In this document: positions 22,872-32,624 of the stretch, in pieces
Numbering within the stretch: the first letter of the stretch is position 1
How the letters are laid out: each line of letters opens with the position of its first letter
Source of the DNA: an uncultured Oscillospiraceae bacterium
GTDB taxonomy: Bacteria; Bacillota; Clostridia; Oscillospirales; Oscillospiraceae
Direction of reading: 5' to 3'
Assembly (NCBI GenBank): GCA_934645175.1
Contig: CAKUDE010000016.1
Location: 1 to 46,184 of the forward strand
DNA length: 46,184 nucleotides
Made by a program: the position numbers and the translations under genes
The notes under the pieces: model-generated
The model's input: only the letters and a program-made list of their open reading frames with translations
What the model was told of the DNA's origin: nothing
Databases searched by the model: none

Positions 22872-24953
22872 TCAATTCAGTTCGTTTTCTCCCGGAGCGG
22901 TGTCGATGCGATCCACATGCCCGAAATAGGTGTCAAGGATCGGTACGGCAATTGTACCGAGCCGCGAGGCGGAGGATCCCTTTTCGATATAGATCGTAAT
23001 GGCGATCTGAGGATCGTCCGCCGGTGCATACAGCACGAGCGAAACATGGTCAGAGCCACCGGAGCCGTGCTGCGCGGTGCCGGTCTTTCCCGCAACCGGG
23101 ATGCGATAGTTTCGCAGCGCGGCGCCCAGGGTGCCGTAGCTTGCAGAAACGGCCTGCCGCATTCCTTCCATATATGCGTTATACGCCGTATCGGAAATCT
23201 GCATCCGACTGAGCACCTCCGGCTGTGTCTGCGAAATGAGCGTCTGATAGTCCGCGGAGATCACACGCCGCAGGAAGGTGGCGCGGTAGCGCGTGCCGTG
23301 GTTCACCAGCGTAGCGATATAGGAGCAAAGCTGGATGGGCGTGTAGCGATGCTCGGACTGACCGATGGCGGCTGCGATCGTATCGCCCCCGTACCACGCC
23401 TGGGAATCCGGATTGGAAAACATCAGCGCCTTCGTCTCGGGATTGGCGCGGTAGCCGCTGAGCTCGCTGAGCTCGACGCCCGTTTTCTCGCCGAGACCGA
23501 GCGCCTTGGCAACGGCATCGATCTTACTGATACCGGTCAGATAGCCGACTTCGTAGAAATAGTAGTTGCAGGATACGGCCAGTGCCTTCATCACATTTAC
23601 GCTTCCATGCGTCAAATGCCGCGTCGTATAGAGCATACATGCGGGCGTGTAGCCGCTCGACTCAAATCGGCGATAAATGCCCTGATCCTCGATCGAATAC
23701 TCGGGATAGATGATTTCATTGTCAATTCCGGCAATCGCCGTGGTCATTTTAAAGACGGAGCCGGGCGGATAGGTCGATTGCAGCGCACGGTTAATCAGCG
23801 GATGATAATCCGCTTCCAGAAGCGCAGTGTAGTCCTTGTAGTAGTCCGCCAAAGAAAAGGTCGGGTAGCTCGCACAAGCGAGGATCTCCCCCGTGTCGAT
23901 CTTCATCACGACCACGGAGCCGCCCTCGACGTCCATTCCGGCCTGAGAGCCGGTTCCGAGACCGTTTGCGCGCAAATCCTCAATGTATGCCGCCAGTCCC
24001 TGCTCGGCCACGCGCTGAATATCCAGATCGATAGTCAGTTCAACATTATTTCCGATACCGGGTTCGGTTTTATAATACTCCGAAAGCACCGTTCCGTCCG
24101 CCGCAACGGTGGTCACACGCAAGCCGTCCGTCCCTCGCAGCTCCGACTCAAAGGCCTTTTCCAGGCCGAATACGCCGACGGAGGCATCGAGCGAATAGCC
24201 CAATCCCTTATAGTAATCCACATCGGCAGAGGGAATGGGTCCCGTCCTGCCGAGGATATGCGCGGCAAGGTCGGTATAATACTCCCGCACGGAGCTGGCC
24301 TCAACGCTCAACCCCGGAATGTTCAGCTCGGTTAACGCCGCAAGAGAGGCCGCATCGGCATCCTCCAGCAATACATAGGTCGGCAGCGAGGTACAGCGGC
24401 GCAGATCCAGCTCATACCGCAGAGAAATGACCTTACGGATTTCCTCCTCCGACCACTCATCGGACAGATGATAACGGTCGCGGAGATTTCGGATGAGCTG
24501 TGCGGCGGAAATATCACTGTCCCAGCCGCGGTAATCCAGAAACTTCTGAAAATAGCCGTTCCATGTGGCGGAATACTGATCGGTAGTATACGCAAACGGC
24601 TTCTCCATCGTAACGGGAAAATGATCCGCATACACAATTCCGAGCGCATCGCAGAGATTCACAATACGGCGAAGATTTTCATTCGGCGTCTCCGCGGAGA
24701 AGAAAACGTCGTTAATAATCGTAACGTTGTAGGACGCGCGGTTGCCCGCAAGCACCTTACCGTTGCGATCGACGATCTGTCCACGCGCCGCTGCAACACG
24801 GGTGGTATAGGTGAAGGTGTTTTTCGGGCGGCTCTCCTGCTGCGCCGCCTGCGTGATCTGAATGTTCTGTAAAACGATGACAAACGCACCGACGATCAAG
24901 CCCACGGCAACGATGACCGCCGTCAGGCGAACGGTAAATCTATGCGGATTCAT
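22872..24953 (-). CDS. mrdA: penicillin-binding protein 2 (elongasome transpeptidase)
   Basis: The 693-residue class B PBP has one N-terminal membrane anchor (LTAVIVAVGLIVGAFVIVL), a dimerisation/pedestal region with RGQIVDRNGKVLA and ASYNV, then a transpeptidase domain. The catalytic motifs are SVFK (in YPPGSVFKMT, near 399), SCN (VSCNYYF, near 461) and KTG (AGKTGTAQHG, near 622). It cross-links peptidoglycan during side-wall growth with a SEDS partner. The first ATG touches its GGAG directly, so the second ATG at 24951-24953, 6 bases after GGAG, is chosen. It overlaps the end of mreD, which indicates coupling. It is the last gene of the cell-shape operon. Confidence 0.9.
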   Translation of the reverse strand: MNPHRFTVRLTAVIVAVGLIVGAFVIVLQNIQITQAAQQESRPKNTFTYTTRVAAARGQIVDRNGKVLAGNRASYNVTIINDVFFSAETPNENLRRIVNLCDALGIVYADHFPVTMEKPFAYTTDQYSATWNGYFQKFLDYRGWDSDISAAQLIRNLRDRYHLSDEWSEEEIRKVISLRYELDLRRCTSLPTYVLLEDADAASLAALTELNIPGLSVEASSVREYYTDLAAHILGRTGPIPSADVDYYKGLGYSLDASVGVFGLEKAFESELRGTDGLRVTTVAADGTVLSEYYKTEPGIGNNVELTIDLDIQRVAEQGLAAYIEDLRANGLGTGSQAGMDVEGGSVVVMKIDTGEILACASYPTFSLADYYKDYTALLEADYHPLINRALQSTYPPGSVFKMTTAIAGIDNEIIYPEYSIEDQGIYRRFESSGYTPACMLYTTRHLTHGSVNVMKALAVSCNYYFYEVGYLTGISKIDAVAKALGLGEKTGVELSELSGYRANPETKALMFSNPDSQAWYGGDTIAAAIGQSEHRYTPIQLCSYIATLVNHGTRYRATFLRRVISADYQTLISQTQPEVLSRMQISDTAYNAYMEGMRQAVSASYGTLGAALRNYRIPVAGKTGTAQHGSGGSDHVSLVLYAPADDPQIAITIYIEKGSSASRLGTIAVPILDTYFGHVDRIDTAPGENELN

Positions 24954-25476
24954 AGGCATCTCCGATCTTGGAAATCAGGTGTACGAGCCAGTAGACGAGC
25001 GGCTGCACCGCCGTTGAGACCGCCACACACGGCAGCACGCGCGGCAAATACAGCGCTCCCGGAAGGCCGGCAAAAAAGTGCTTGAGTAAAAACATTGCGT
25101 TCTGCCGCAAAAAGACCGTCAGGAATGCAACAAGTAGGCAGGGCAAAAAGCGCTGGTTTACCCATTCGGTGCAGATCACACAGCCCAGAACGGGTACGAA
25201 CGTCATCACGGCAATGCTGACGCTGCCCTGATCCGCACCGGTCAGATACCAGCCGACGGAGGCCAGCAGGGCAAACAGTCCGCCGCGCTCCGGCCTCTCG
25301 CACAGGCAGACGCAGGCAATGACCACGGGTACAAAGTCCGCCCTGGCGCCAAGAATCAGACGATTGCCCAAAACGACCGTCTGCATCAGAACGGCAAAGA
25401 AAAACAGCAGCGCGTACAACGCCCAGCGCAGGATGCGCAGCCATTGACGCGGCGTGATATAGAGCTTGTCAAGCAA
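24940..25476 (-). CDS. mreD: rod shape-determining protein MreD
   Basis: The 178-residue product has about five membrane helices (WALYALLFFFAVLMQTVVL, ADFVPVVIACVCLC, GLFALLASVGWYLTG, LPCLLVAFLTVFL, VAVSTAVQPLVYWLVHLI), as in MreD. The start is read as TTG at 25474-25476, exactly 8 bases after AAGGAGG. A GTG at 25543-25545 overlaps the mreC stop but has a weak site and would add a non-hydrophobic extension unusual for MreD. It stands between mreC and the PBP gene, the standard order. Confidence 0.82.
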   Translation of the reverse strand: MLDKLYITPRQWLRILRWALYALLFFFAVLMQTVVLGNRLILGARADFVPVVIACVCLCERPERGGLFALLASVGWYLTGADQGSVSIAVMTFVPVLGCVICTEWVNQRFLPCLLVAFLTVFLRQNAMFLLKHFFAGLPGALYLPRVLPCVAVSTAVQPLVYWLVHLISKIGDAYESA

Positions 25477-25545
25477 GGGGCAAACCTCCTTCCAAAAACA
25501 ACCGGCTGCGTGCGCCGCGATGAGACGGGCAAAAAGGACCGGCAC

Positions 25546-26379
25546 CTACCCACCGGAGTAATTGGTAATGATAAACACCTGCTCCAGCTCGTCAAAATTC
25601 GCCGCGGGCTTCAAAACGGCATATTTGGCGACGCCGGTTTCGTCGATACCCGCGTCGGCAACATAACCGATGATAAGGTCGCGGGGATAAACGGTAGAGC
25701 CGACGGTGACGACCTGATCGTTGTTGCGGAGAACCGCCTCGGTCGCGATATAGTTCATGCGGAGCGTACCTGCGGAATCGGAGGTATAGGCGCCGCGCAC
25801 GACGCCGAGATGGCCGGTGGAGGAAATGCAGGCGCTGATCTCCAGAGAGGTATCGAGAATGGTGGTGACGGTCGCCCAGTTGGAGCCGACCTCGGTAATC
25901 AGTCCGAGCACCTGACCGTACTCGGTTACGGCAACCATACCGGTTTCCAGACCGTAGTTTTTCCCTTTGCCGATGGTGAAGGTGCTTTTCCAATCGGAGG
26001 AATCCCAGGAGACGATATAGGCAGGCGTAAAGGAATAGTCGTCGTGCTCCTGTTGGAGCTTGAGCAGCTCGCGCAGACGCTCGATCTCACGCTGAAGGCT
26101 GTCGGCGCTGCGCACCTCGTTCTCCAGCTCAGCAACACGCTTTTCCAGATACTCGTTGCGCGCCTCAAGCGATTCGTACTTGAAGATGTAGTTATAATAA
26201 CGTTCCACCTGTCTGGTAATGGCATTTACGCCGCTGCGAATGGGCGTCAGGACGGTCTGCACGGCGCTCTGTCCCCAGGTAGTACCGAACAGGGCCGTCA
26301 GAATCGCGGTCACGACGGCAAGGATCAGCGCAAGCGTCAGGATCGCGCGAGTACGTCCGGAAATCCGTTTTTTCTTCAT
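25546..26379 (-). CDS. mreC: rod shape-determining protein MreC
   Basis: The 277-residue protein has a basic N-terminus, one membrane helix (AILTLALILAVVTAILTALFG), a coiled coil (about 65-112, ESLEARNEYLEKRVAELENEV) and the beta-barrel MreC domain (GKGKNYGLETGMVAVTEYG, GLITEVGSNWATVTTILD, VYPRDLIIGYV). It scaffolds the elongation complex on the outer face of the membrane. The ATG at 26379 follows GAGGAA. mreB is not in the window; the genes before mreC are maf and a U32 peptidase. Confidence 0.93.
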   Translation of the reverse strand: MKKKRISGRTRAILTLALILAVVTAILTALFGTTWGQSAVQTVLTPIRSGVNAITRQVERYYNYIFKYESLEARNEYLEKRVAELENEVRSADSLQREIERLRELLKLQQEHDDYSFTPAYIVSWDSSDWKSTFTIGKGKNYGLETGMVAVTEYGQVLGLITEVGSNWATVTTILDTSLEISACISSTGHLGVVRGAYTSDSAGTLRMNYIATEAVLRNNDQVVTVGSTVYPRDLIIGYVADAGIDETGVAKYAVLKPAANFDELEQVFIITNYSGG

Positions 26380-26389
26380 GCTTACTTCC

Positions 26390-26965
26390 TCACTCGCCAA
26401 GCAGCTTCACACCGAAATCGCGAAGATACTGCGCCAGGGTACACAGCGGCAGTCCCATCACATTGTAGTAATCTCCGTGCAGCTCGGACACGAAAATGGA
26501 GGCGAGTCCCTGAATACCGTAGGCGCCCGCCTTGTCCATCGGCTCGCCGGAGGCAACGTAAGCAGCAATCTCTCCATCCGAAAGCGTGCGAAAGCGAAGA
26601 TCAGTCACAACGGTCGTACTCTCGCAGCGCTCGCCGCGCAGCAGCGTCAGACCGGTCATCACCTGGTGGGCGCGACCGGAAAGCAGCCGCAGCATCCGCT
26701 CGGCATCCGCAGCATCACGCGGCTTGCCAAGAATCTGCCCGTCACAGACAACAACGGTATCCGCCGCCAAAATCAGCTCGTCCGCCGGGCAGAGCGCCTG
26801 CACGGCATAGGCCTTAAGGCGGCTGACGCGCGCCACCTCATCAAAGGGAGCGGCGGCAGGATCCATCGTCTCATCGTGTTCGGCAGTACGGACAGTAAAT
26901 TCCAGCCCCAAGCGTGAAAGCAACTCACGACGACGGGGCGACTGAGAGGCCAAGATCAAATCCAT
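26390..26965 (-). CDS. maf: Maf-like nucleotide pyrophosphatase
   Basis: The 191-residue product begins LILASQSPRRRELLSRLGL, the family signature, and contains LAADTVVVCDGQILGKPRD and GAYGIQGLASIFV. These enzymes hydrolyse modified or canonical pyrimidine NTPs (dTTP, UTP and methylated forms) and affect cell division. The ATG at 26963-26965 follows AGGAGA. It lies 10 bases before mreC and 8 bases after the U32 peptidase gene. Maf next to mre genes is a known arrangement in Firmicutes. Confidence 0.93.
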   Translation of the reverse strand: MDLILASQSPRRRELLSRLGLEFTVRTAEHDETMDPAAAPFDEVARVSRLKAYAVQALCPADELILAADTVVVCDGQILGKPRDAADAERMLRLLSGRAHQVMTGLTLLRGERCESTTVVTDLRFRTLSDGEIAAYVASGEPMDKAGAYGIQGLASIFVSELHGDYYNVMGLPLCTLAQYLRDFGVKLLGE

Positions 26966-26973
26966 ACTTTCTC

Positions 26974-29058
26974 CTATTCCACACCGCGCAGATAAAGCCC
27001 GCGCGTGCATTTTCCGGGGTCAAAGGGTGCGTCCGTGTCCCACGCGGCCAGAACGCCGTCCACCTCGGAGGGGTTCTCCGTCGTAAACGACAGCCGAAGC
27101 GCCCAGAGGCCGAGGCGGGAAAGCTCCTCGCGCCGGTCAAGCATCCAGAGCTTTTTGCCGTTATAAATCACGGTACGGCAGGTCTCGCCGTCGCGAAGCA
27201 GGCGGAACTCCTCGCCGATACGGTCAACGAGCTTCACCGCTCCGCCGGAACAGCTGCACACGCCGCTGCGATTACGAATCAGACAGTTTTCCGTGAGCAT
27301 CAGCGGCAGCCGTCCGTAGACGATCAGCTCCGTCGGCAGAGGCTTGGACAGATCTCGAAGCTGCGGCAGCGTCATCTCAAATGAAGCCGTTGCGCCGACA
27401 AGGCCGAGCCGCTGCGCCTGCGTCATGGCACGGGAATTGAAAAGGTTCAGGCCAAAATCTCCGACCGGCTCCATTCCGCGCGCATGCGCCAGACTAAGCT
27501 GGCCAAGGTTTCCCACCAGCACGCGCTGCACGCCCAGCTCGGAAAGCGCGTCGAGCTGCGTCAGAAGCGCGGCCTGCTCGTCGTCGCGTATGACGCGCGG
27601 CAATATCGCCGCAAGGTTCTGTGTCCCTGCCAGCGCCCGGAAGCGCTCCGGCTTCCTTAAAATCTCCCCTACGGGGACATACAGCGCCGCAGGCCGCAGC
27701 TTCAGCAGCTTCGGCGTGATCTGCGCCGCGCTGTACACCGAGACGGTCATTACCGGCGGCGTTTTGCTGCCGGCAAAACGCCGCGGCTCGGAATACTTTC
27801 CCAGCTCCGGCGCAGGCGAGCGACCGCGCAGCGCGGTAAGCTGCGTCAAAACCTCCCTGCGCAGGCGGTTCAGCTCCGCAGCCGAAACGCTCAGCCCCGG
27901 CTCCACGACACAGCGTACCGCCTCGCAGCGATAAGGCGTGCCACCGGTCTTGGCGAGGCGCTGCTCCAGCTCCATGCGCGTCACCTCGCGGCTGCGGGCA
28001 GGCTCCGGAAACAGGCCGGAGGTCTTGCAGATATTCCCGTCGCCGTCCTGTACGGCAAGCATGACGGGGTTATTATGCGTCAAAATGGCGTAAAACTGCA
28101 CCGGGACGCGCTGCGGTTCAGCGTTTTCATAGCTTGCCCGTGCCGCACGCAGAAATTCCGGGTCCTCGCGCTCACTCTGGCGCGTACCGAGCATGGCCGG
28201 ACCGGTCTTGCCCAGATAATAGCCCTGCGTGAAGCCCTGGCGGGAAAAAGCGGTACGCAGCGTCCGGCGCTGCTCCTGCGTGACGCTGCGGCTGTCAAGC
28301 GCACTGCGATAGATACCCGTAACGGCGGCGACGTACTCCGGCCGCTTCATGCGCCCTTCGATCTTCAGGCTGGCCACGCCCATATCCTCCAGCTCGTCAA
28401 GATAGTCGATCAGGCACTGGTCCTTCAGGCTCAGCGGATATTTTTCCTCATAGCGGTCATAGCCGTACGGCAGGCGGCAAGGCTGCGCGCACTGACCGCG
28501 GTTGCCGGAGCGCCGGCCGATTACACTTGACATATAGCACTGGCCGGAATAGCACATACAAAGCGCCCCGTGGACGAACACCTCGATCTCCACCGGACTG
28601 TTCCGACAGATGAGCGCGATGTCGCGTTTGGGCAGCTCGCGCGCCAATACGACGCGCGAAATCCCCAGCTCGGCAGCCCGGCGCACCCCCTCCAGCGAGT
28701 GAATGCTCATCTGCGTCGAAGCATGGAGCGCGACATTCGGCGCGATCTGGCGGCAGAGCGAGACGATGCCCAGATCCTGCACAATAAAGGCGTCCACATC
28801 GGCTCGCGCGGCACGCGCAATCAGCTCGGCGGCAGCGGGAAGCTCGCGATCCGACACCAGGGTATTAAGCGTCAGGTGGACGCGCACGCCGCGCACATGG
28901 CAATAACGCACGGCCTCATCCAGCTCCTCGGCCGTGAAATTGCGCGCACCCGCGCGCGCATTAAAGCTGCCCGCTCCCAGGTAAACCGCGTCGGCGCCGT
29001 TGCAAACGGCGGCGCGCAGCGCTTCCATCGAGCCGGCGGGACTCAACAATTCCAGCAT
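26974..29058 (-). CDS. U32 family peptidase / RlhA-like protein
   Basis: The 694-residue product starts MLELLSPAGSMEALRAAV and has the U32 signature EVFVHGALCMCYSGQCYMS, followed by GNRGQCAQPCRLPY, cysteines that in related proteins hold an iron-sulfur cluster. SLKIEGRMKRPEYVA follows, and a long C-terminal extension (about 380-694) as in full-length U32 proteins. Members are annotated as collagenase-like peptidases, but RlhA and UbiU/V relatives take part in RNA or quinone hydroxylation; which applies here is open. GGGAG precedes the ATG at 29056-29058. It heads the maf-mreCD-PBP operon. Confidence 0.88.
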   Translation of the reverse strand: MLELLSPAGSMEALRAAVCNGADAVYLGAGSFNARAGARNFTAEELDEAVRYCHVRGVRVHLTLNTLVSDRELPAAAELIARAARADVDAFIVQDLGIVSLCRQIAPNVALHASTQMSIHSLEGVRRAAELGISRVVLARELPKRDIALICRNSPVEIEVFVHGALCMCYSGQCYMSSVIGRRSGNRGQCAQPCRLPYGYDRYEEKYPLSLKDQCLIDYLDELEDMGVASLKIEGRMKRPEYVAAVTGIYRSALDSRSVTQEQRRTLRTAFSRQGFTQGYYLGKTGPAMLGTRQSEREDPEFLRAARASYENAEPQRVPVQFYAILTHNNPVMLAVQDGDGNICKTSGLFPEPARSREVTRMELEQRLAKTGGTPYRCEAVRCVVEPGLSVSAAELNRLRREVLTQLTALRGRSPAPELGKYSEPRRFAGSKTPPVMTVSVYSAAQITPKLLKLRPAALYVPVGEILRKPERFRALAGTQNLAAILPRVIRDDEQAALLTQLDALSELGVQRVLVGNLGQLSLAHARGMEPVGDFGLNLFNSRAMTQAQRLGLVGATASFEMTLPQLRDLSKPLPTELIVYGRLPLMLTENCLIRNRSGVCSCSGGAVKLVDRIGEEFRLLRDGETCRTVIYNGKKLWMLDRREELSRLGLWALRLSFTTENPSEVDGVLAAWDTDAPFDPGKCTRGLYLRGVE

Positions 29059-29448
29059 ATTCTTAAACTCCCGAAGAAGGTTTTCTCTTAATACGGTTTG
29101 TGCGAATGATTATATCACATGCGGCAATACAAATGCTACAAAAAAGCGTATTTCCCGCGCTCTTTTTTTTCGCCGCTTCGGCATTTTGCCCAGCGGCGCG
29201 GCGTTGGTAGCATAGTCGACATAATGCCGCCGTTTTTTGCACAGCCGACCGCCCGCAGCCGTTGTGTTATCAACATTTTCACAGACTTATGCACAGCATT
29301 ATCTTCCGGAATTATGGAAACCTCTTCCGCGGGACTCGGTTTTTCTACGTTTTTCACAGTCGCGCCGATTGTTAGAAAAAAAACTATACAACATCCGTTT
29401 TTTCTGATATAATATCAAAAATATACCTTCCGGAAAGGACGGATCTTT
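29059..29448. other. divergent intergenic region with DnaA-like boxes
   Basis: This 390-bp gap between the leftward U32 operon and the rightward M3-mnmE operon contains no gene I can support. It holds one perfect DnaA-box consensus, TTATGCACA (29287-29295), one near match, TTATCAACA (29268-29276), and A-rich stretches at 29150-29172 and 29375-29384. The rightward promoter at 29385-29413 lies at its end. Confidence 0.5.
29385..29413 (+). promoter_or_regulatory. promoter of the M3 lipoprotein-mnmE operon
   Basis: A -35 TATACA (29385-29390) and a consensus -10 TATAAT (29408-29413) are separated by 17 bases. The start codon is at 29449, with GGAAAGGA upstream. Confidence 0.6.
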
Positions 29449-31254
29449 ATGAAGCGAAGAACTCAGGCCGCTCTGGTTGCCTTTTTGCTTGTAATCACGC
29501 TGCTGCTGCAGGGCTGTGTTCCCCTGCTTGTTCCCTACCCCGTATATCTCACGCCCTCGACGCAGTCCGGCTCGGAGCCGACGCGGGGTTCGGTCGCACC
29601 CTCCGGCGTTACGCAGAATTCCGGCTCGACCGAGCCGACGGAGCCGGGGGAGCCCGACTACCATTATCGCGGCGAGCTCGTTTTTTCGGACATTCCCTAC
29701 CATCGCCCAGACGCGGACGCCATTCGCAAGGGCTTTGAAAAGGCGCAGGAGCTTGTCGGTCAGGGTGCGTCGCCCGAGCTTATCATCTCGGTCTACGATG
29801 AAGCCTATCAGGGCTATCTCAACTTCGATACGATGAGCAATCTGGCCTATATCCGCTATACGCTCAATCTCTCCGACGAGTTCTACTACGCCGAATACCT
29901 CTGGCTGGAGCAGCAGGACCCGCTGATCCGTAACGCCCGTTCGGCCTGTGAGAGCAAAATGGCCGCAAGTCTGATGTCTGCGCAGCTTGAACGCGACTAC
30001 TTCGGCGAGGGCTATTTTGATACGTTGGGCGGTGCGGCCGGCTCCCTGTTCTCCAACAGTGATGTCGTTGCTCTCATGCAGCAGGAGAGCGAGCTGCAGG
30101 CGCAGTATATGGCGCTGCAAAACGCTCCCACCATTACGTGGCGCGGCGAGGAGTGTTCCTTCGACGAGCTGCTCTCCACAGCCACCAGCTCCGATCTCTA
30201 TACGCGCATTTATCAGTTGTACTATGAAAAGTACAACCCCCTTGCCGCAGAGCTCTTTATCAAGCTTATTCGCGTGCGTAAGGAAATCGCCGCCAAAGCC
30301 GGCTACGACAGCTATGCCGCCCTTGCCTACGATTACTACTACGGCCGTGACTATACGCCCGAACAGGCGCGGCAGTACACCGCCGCCATCGCAAAATACC
30401 TCTCACCGAAATACCGTCTGATCCGCCGTGCCAATTTCTCGCGCTGGTGCTCATCGCAGGAGGTTCTGGAAAAGCTCGCTCTGCTCGCCGATAGTCTTGG
30501 CGGAGACGTGAAGGCGGCCTACGACTACATGATGCAGCACAAGCTCTACGATCTGACCGCCTCGGTCAACAAAATGTCCGGCTCCTACATGACATATCTC
30601 AACGGCTATGAAATGCCCTTTGTCTATGTCTCTCCCACCGGCGACATCGACGACGTGCTGACTACGGCGCACGAGTTCGGTCATTTTGTTGACGGCTACG
30701 TCAACTACAACACCACCGATCGGATCGACTGCAACGAAATCTTCTCGCAGAGCATGGAGTATCTGGCGCTCAGCCGCATTGGTCTGAGCGAGTCGGATGC
30801 CGCGCAGCTCTCCAAGTCCAAGCTGGCAGACAGTCTTTCCATCTTCCTCGGGCAGGCATGCTATGCCGAATTTGAAGACCTGGCCTATCGCCTGCCGGAC
30901 GACGAGCTGACCCCCACCCGTCTGAACCAGCTCTTTGAGGAATGCTGCAAGCGCTTCAAGCTCTCGACCTCCGGCCTGTCGTCCGAGGGCGAGCCGTCCT
31001 GGATCGACGTCAACCATTTCTTTATTGCGCCGTATTATGTCATCAGCTACTGTATCTCCGGCGATGCGGCTCTGCAGCTCTACCGCAGTGAGCTGAGCGA
31101 CGGCTCCGGCTTCGCGCTCTTTGAAAAATTGCTGGCGCTCGCTCCCGGGCGCGGCGTCCTGGAGCTGCTGGAGGAAGCCGGTATGGATTCGCCCTTCGTG
31201 GAAGGCCGCATTGCGGAGCTGGCGGATTTTTATCAGGACCGCTTAACGAGGTGA
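29449..31254 (+). CDS. M3 family oligoendopeptidase, surface lipoprotein
   Basis: The 601-residue product has a lipoprotein signal (LLLQGC, Cys23), then a Ser/Thr/Pro-rich spacer (about 33-70) and a metallopeptidase domain. HEFGH near residue 407 is the zinc motif, followed by the ligand segment CNEIFSQSMEYL. It should trim peptides on the outer face of the membrane. It shares the M3B fold with the cytosolic enzyme at 11249-12952 but has low similarity. It is the first gene of the operon: its TGA overlaps the ribosome binding site of mnmE, which implies translational coupling to a tRNA-modification gene with no obvious functional link. Confidence 0.88.
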   Translation: MKRRTQAALVAFLLVITLLLQGCVPLLVPYPVYLTPSTQSGSEPTRGSVAPSGVTQNSGSTEPTEPGEPDYHYRGELVFSDIPYHRPDADAIRKGFEKAQELVGQGASPELIISVYDEAYQGYLNFDTMSNLAYIRYTLNLSDEFYYAEYLWLEQQDPLIRNARSACESKMAASLMSAQLERDYFGEGYFDTLGGAAGSLFSNSDVVALMQQESELQAQYMALQNAPTITWRGEECSFDELLSTATSSDLYTRIYQLYYEKYNPLAAELFIKLIRVRKEIAAKAGYDSYAALAYDYYYGRDYTPEQARQYTAAIAKYLSPKYRLIRRANFSRWCSSQEVLEKLALLADSLGGDVKAAYDYMMQHKLYDLTASVNKMSGSYMTYLNGYEMPFVYVSPTGDIDDVLTTAHEFGHFVDGYVNYNTTDRIDCNEIFSQSMEYLALSRIGLSESDAAQLSKSKLADSLSIFLGQACYAEFEDLAYRLPDDELTPTRLNQLFEECCKRFKLSTSGLSSEGEPSWIDVNHFFIAPYYVISYCISGDAALQLYRSELSDGSGFALFEKLLALAPGRGVLELLEEAGMDSPFVEGRIAELADFYQDRLTR

Positions 31255-31261
31255 ATCACCC

Positions 31262-32614
31262 ATGACAGACGTCATTGCCGCCGTTGCCACGGGGCGCGCG
31301 CCCTGTGCCATCGGCATCCTTCGACTGTCCGGCGACGGCTGCATTGCCGTCGCCGCGCAGATTTTTACCCCGGAGCGCGGCAGCCTCGGCGATGCTCCGG
31401 ATCGCAAGCTCATACTCGGCACGCTGCGCGACCGCAGCAGCCGTGTCATTGATCAGGCGCTCGCCGTTTGTGCCCGCGCGCCGCATTCCTATACCGGAGA
31501 GGACACCGTAGAGCTGCAATGTCACGGTTCGCCCGCCATGCTTGCCGCCGCATTGGAGGCGCTTTTTGCCGCAGGCGCACGGCAGGCAGGCCCCGGCGAG
31601 TTTACAAAGCGCGCCTTCCTGAACGGAAAGCTTGATCTGACACAGGCGGAAGCCGTTGTGGATCTGATCGACGCCGAATCCGCCGATGCCGCCGCCAACG
31701 CCGCCGGGCAGCTCGGCGGCGCGCTGCTGCGCCGCATTGCGCCTGTTTACGATGCACTGACCGGCCTGTGCAGCCATTTCCACGCCGTTCTGGACTACCC
31801 CGACGAGGACATCGAGGACTTTACCGCTCGAGAGCTCTCGGAGACGTTGGAATATGCCGCTGCCGGACTGGAAGCTATGTTGAAAAGCTATGAGCATGGC
31901 CGCCGCCTGAAAAACGGCGTTTCCACCGTCCTTCTCGGCCGTCCGAACACCGGAAAATCTTCTCTGTTCAACGCGCTGGCAGGCTTTGAGCGCGTTATCG
32001 TCACCGACATCGCAGGGACCACGCGCGACACCGTGCAGGAATCCGTCCGCGCCGGGAGCGTGCTGCTTCGTCTGACGGACACGGCGGGGATCCGCGAAGC
32101 CTCCGACCGCATTGAGGCGCTGGGCGTCAGCCGTTCGGAGCAAGCGGCACAGGAGGCCGAGCTGGCGATCTTCGTCTGTGACGCTTCCGCACCGTGGACG
32201 GCAGAGGACGAACGTGCCCTGCGTCTGGCCGCCGCCGCACCGGTGTGCATCGGCGTGCTCAACAAGTCCGATCTTCCCGCGTGCATCGACTCGCTGCCGC
32301 TGAAGGAAACCGTCTCGCTCTGCGCAAGAACCGGCGAGGGTCTTGACGCATTGATTGCCCGTATCGAGGCGCATTTCGGCGGAGAAATACACTGTGACGG
32401 CTCCACTCTGACCAACGCCAGACAATTCGGAGCGATCCTGCGCGCAAAAAATGCCGTTTTACGCGCGCAGGAGGCGCTTTCGCGCGGTATCACGCCGGAC
32501 GCCGTGCTGACCGATGCCGAGGAAGCGCTGCTCGCGCTCGGCGAGGTCACGGGACGCACCGTCCGCGAAGACATTACAAACGAGATCTTCTCCCGCTTCT
32601 GCGTGGGAAAATAG
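31262..32614 (+). CDS. mnmE: tRNA uridine-5-carboxymethylaminomethyl modification GTPase
   Basis: The 450-residue protein has the N-terminal folate-binding domain (DVIAAVATGRAPCAIGILRLSG), the helical domain and an inserted G domain: GRPNTGKSS (near 226), DIAGTTRD, DTAGI and NKSD. The C-terminus ends in FCVGK, the essential cysteine motif. With MnmG it modifies U34 of tRNAs reading NNA/NNG codons. Its partner mnmG is two genes downstream, with rsmG in between. Confidence 0.97.
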   Translation: MTDVIAAVATGRAPCAIGILRLSGDGCIAVAAQIFTPERGSLGDAPDRKLILGTLRDRSSRVIDQALAVCARAPHSYTGEDTVELQCHGSPAMLAAALEALFAAGARQAGPGEFTKRAFLNGKLDLTQAEAVVDLIDAESADAAANAAGQLGGALLRRIAPVYDALTGLCSHFHAVLDYPDEDIEDFTARELSETLEYAAAGLEAMLKSYEHGRRLKNGVSTVLLGRPNTGKSSLFNALAGFERVIVTDIAGTTRDTVQESVRAGSVLLRLTDTAGIREASDRIEALGVSRSEQAAQEAELAIFVCDASAPWTAEDERALRLAAAAPVCIGVLNKSDLPACIDSLPLKETVSLCARTGEGLDALIARIEAHFGGEIHCDGSTLTNARQFGAILRAKNAVLRAQEALSRGITPDAVLTDAEEALLALGEVTGRTVREDITNEIFSRFCVGK

Positions 32615-32624
32615 GGATGCTTTT

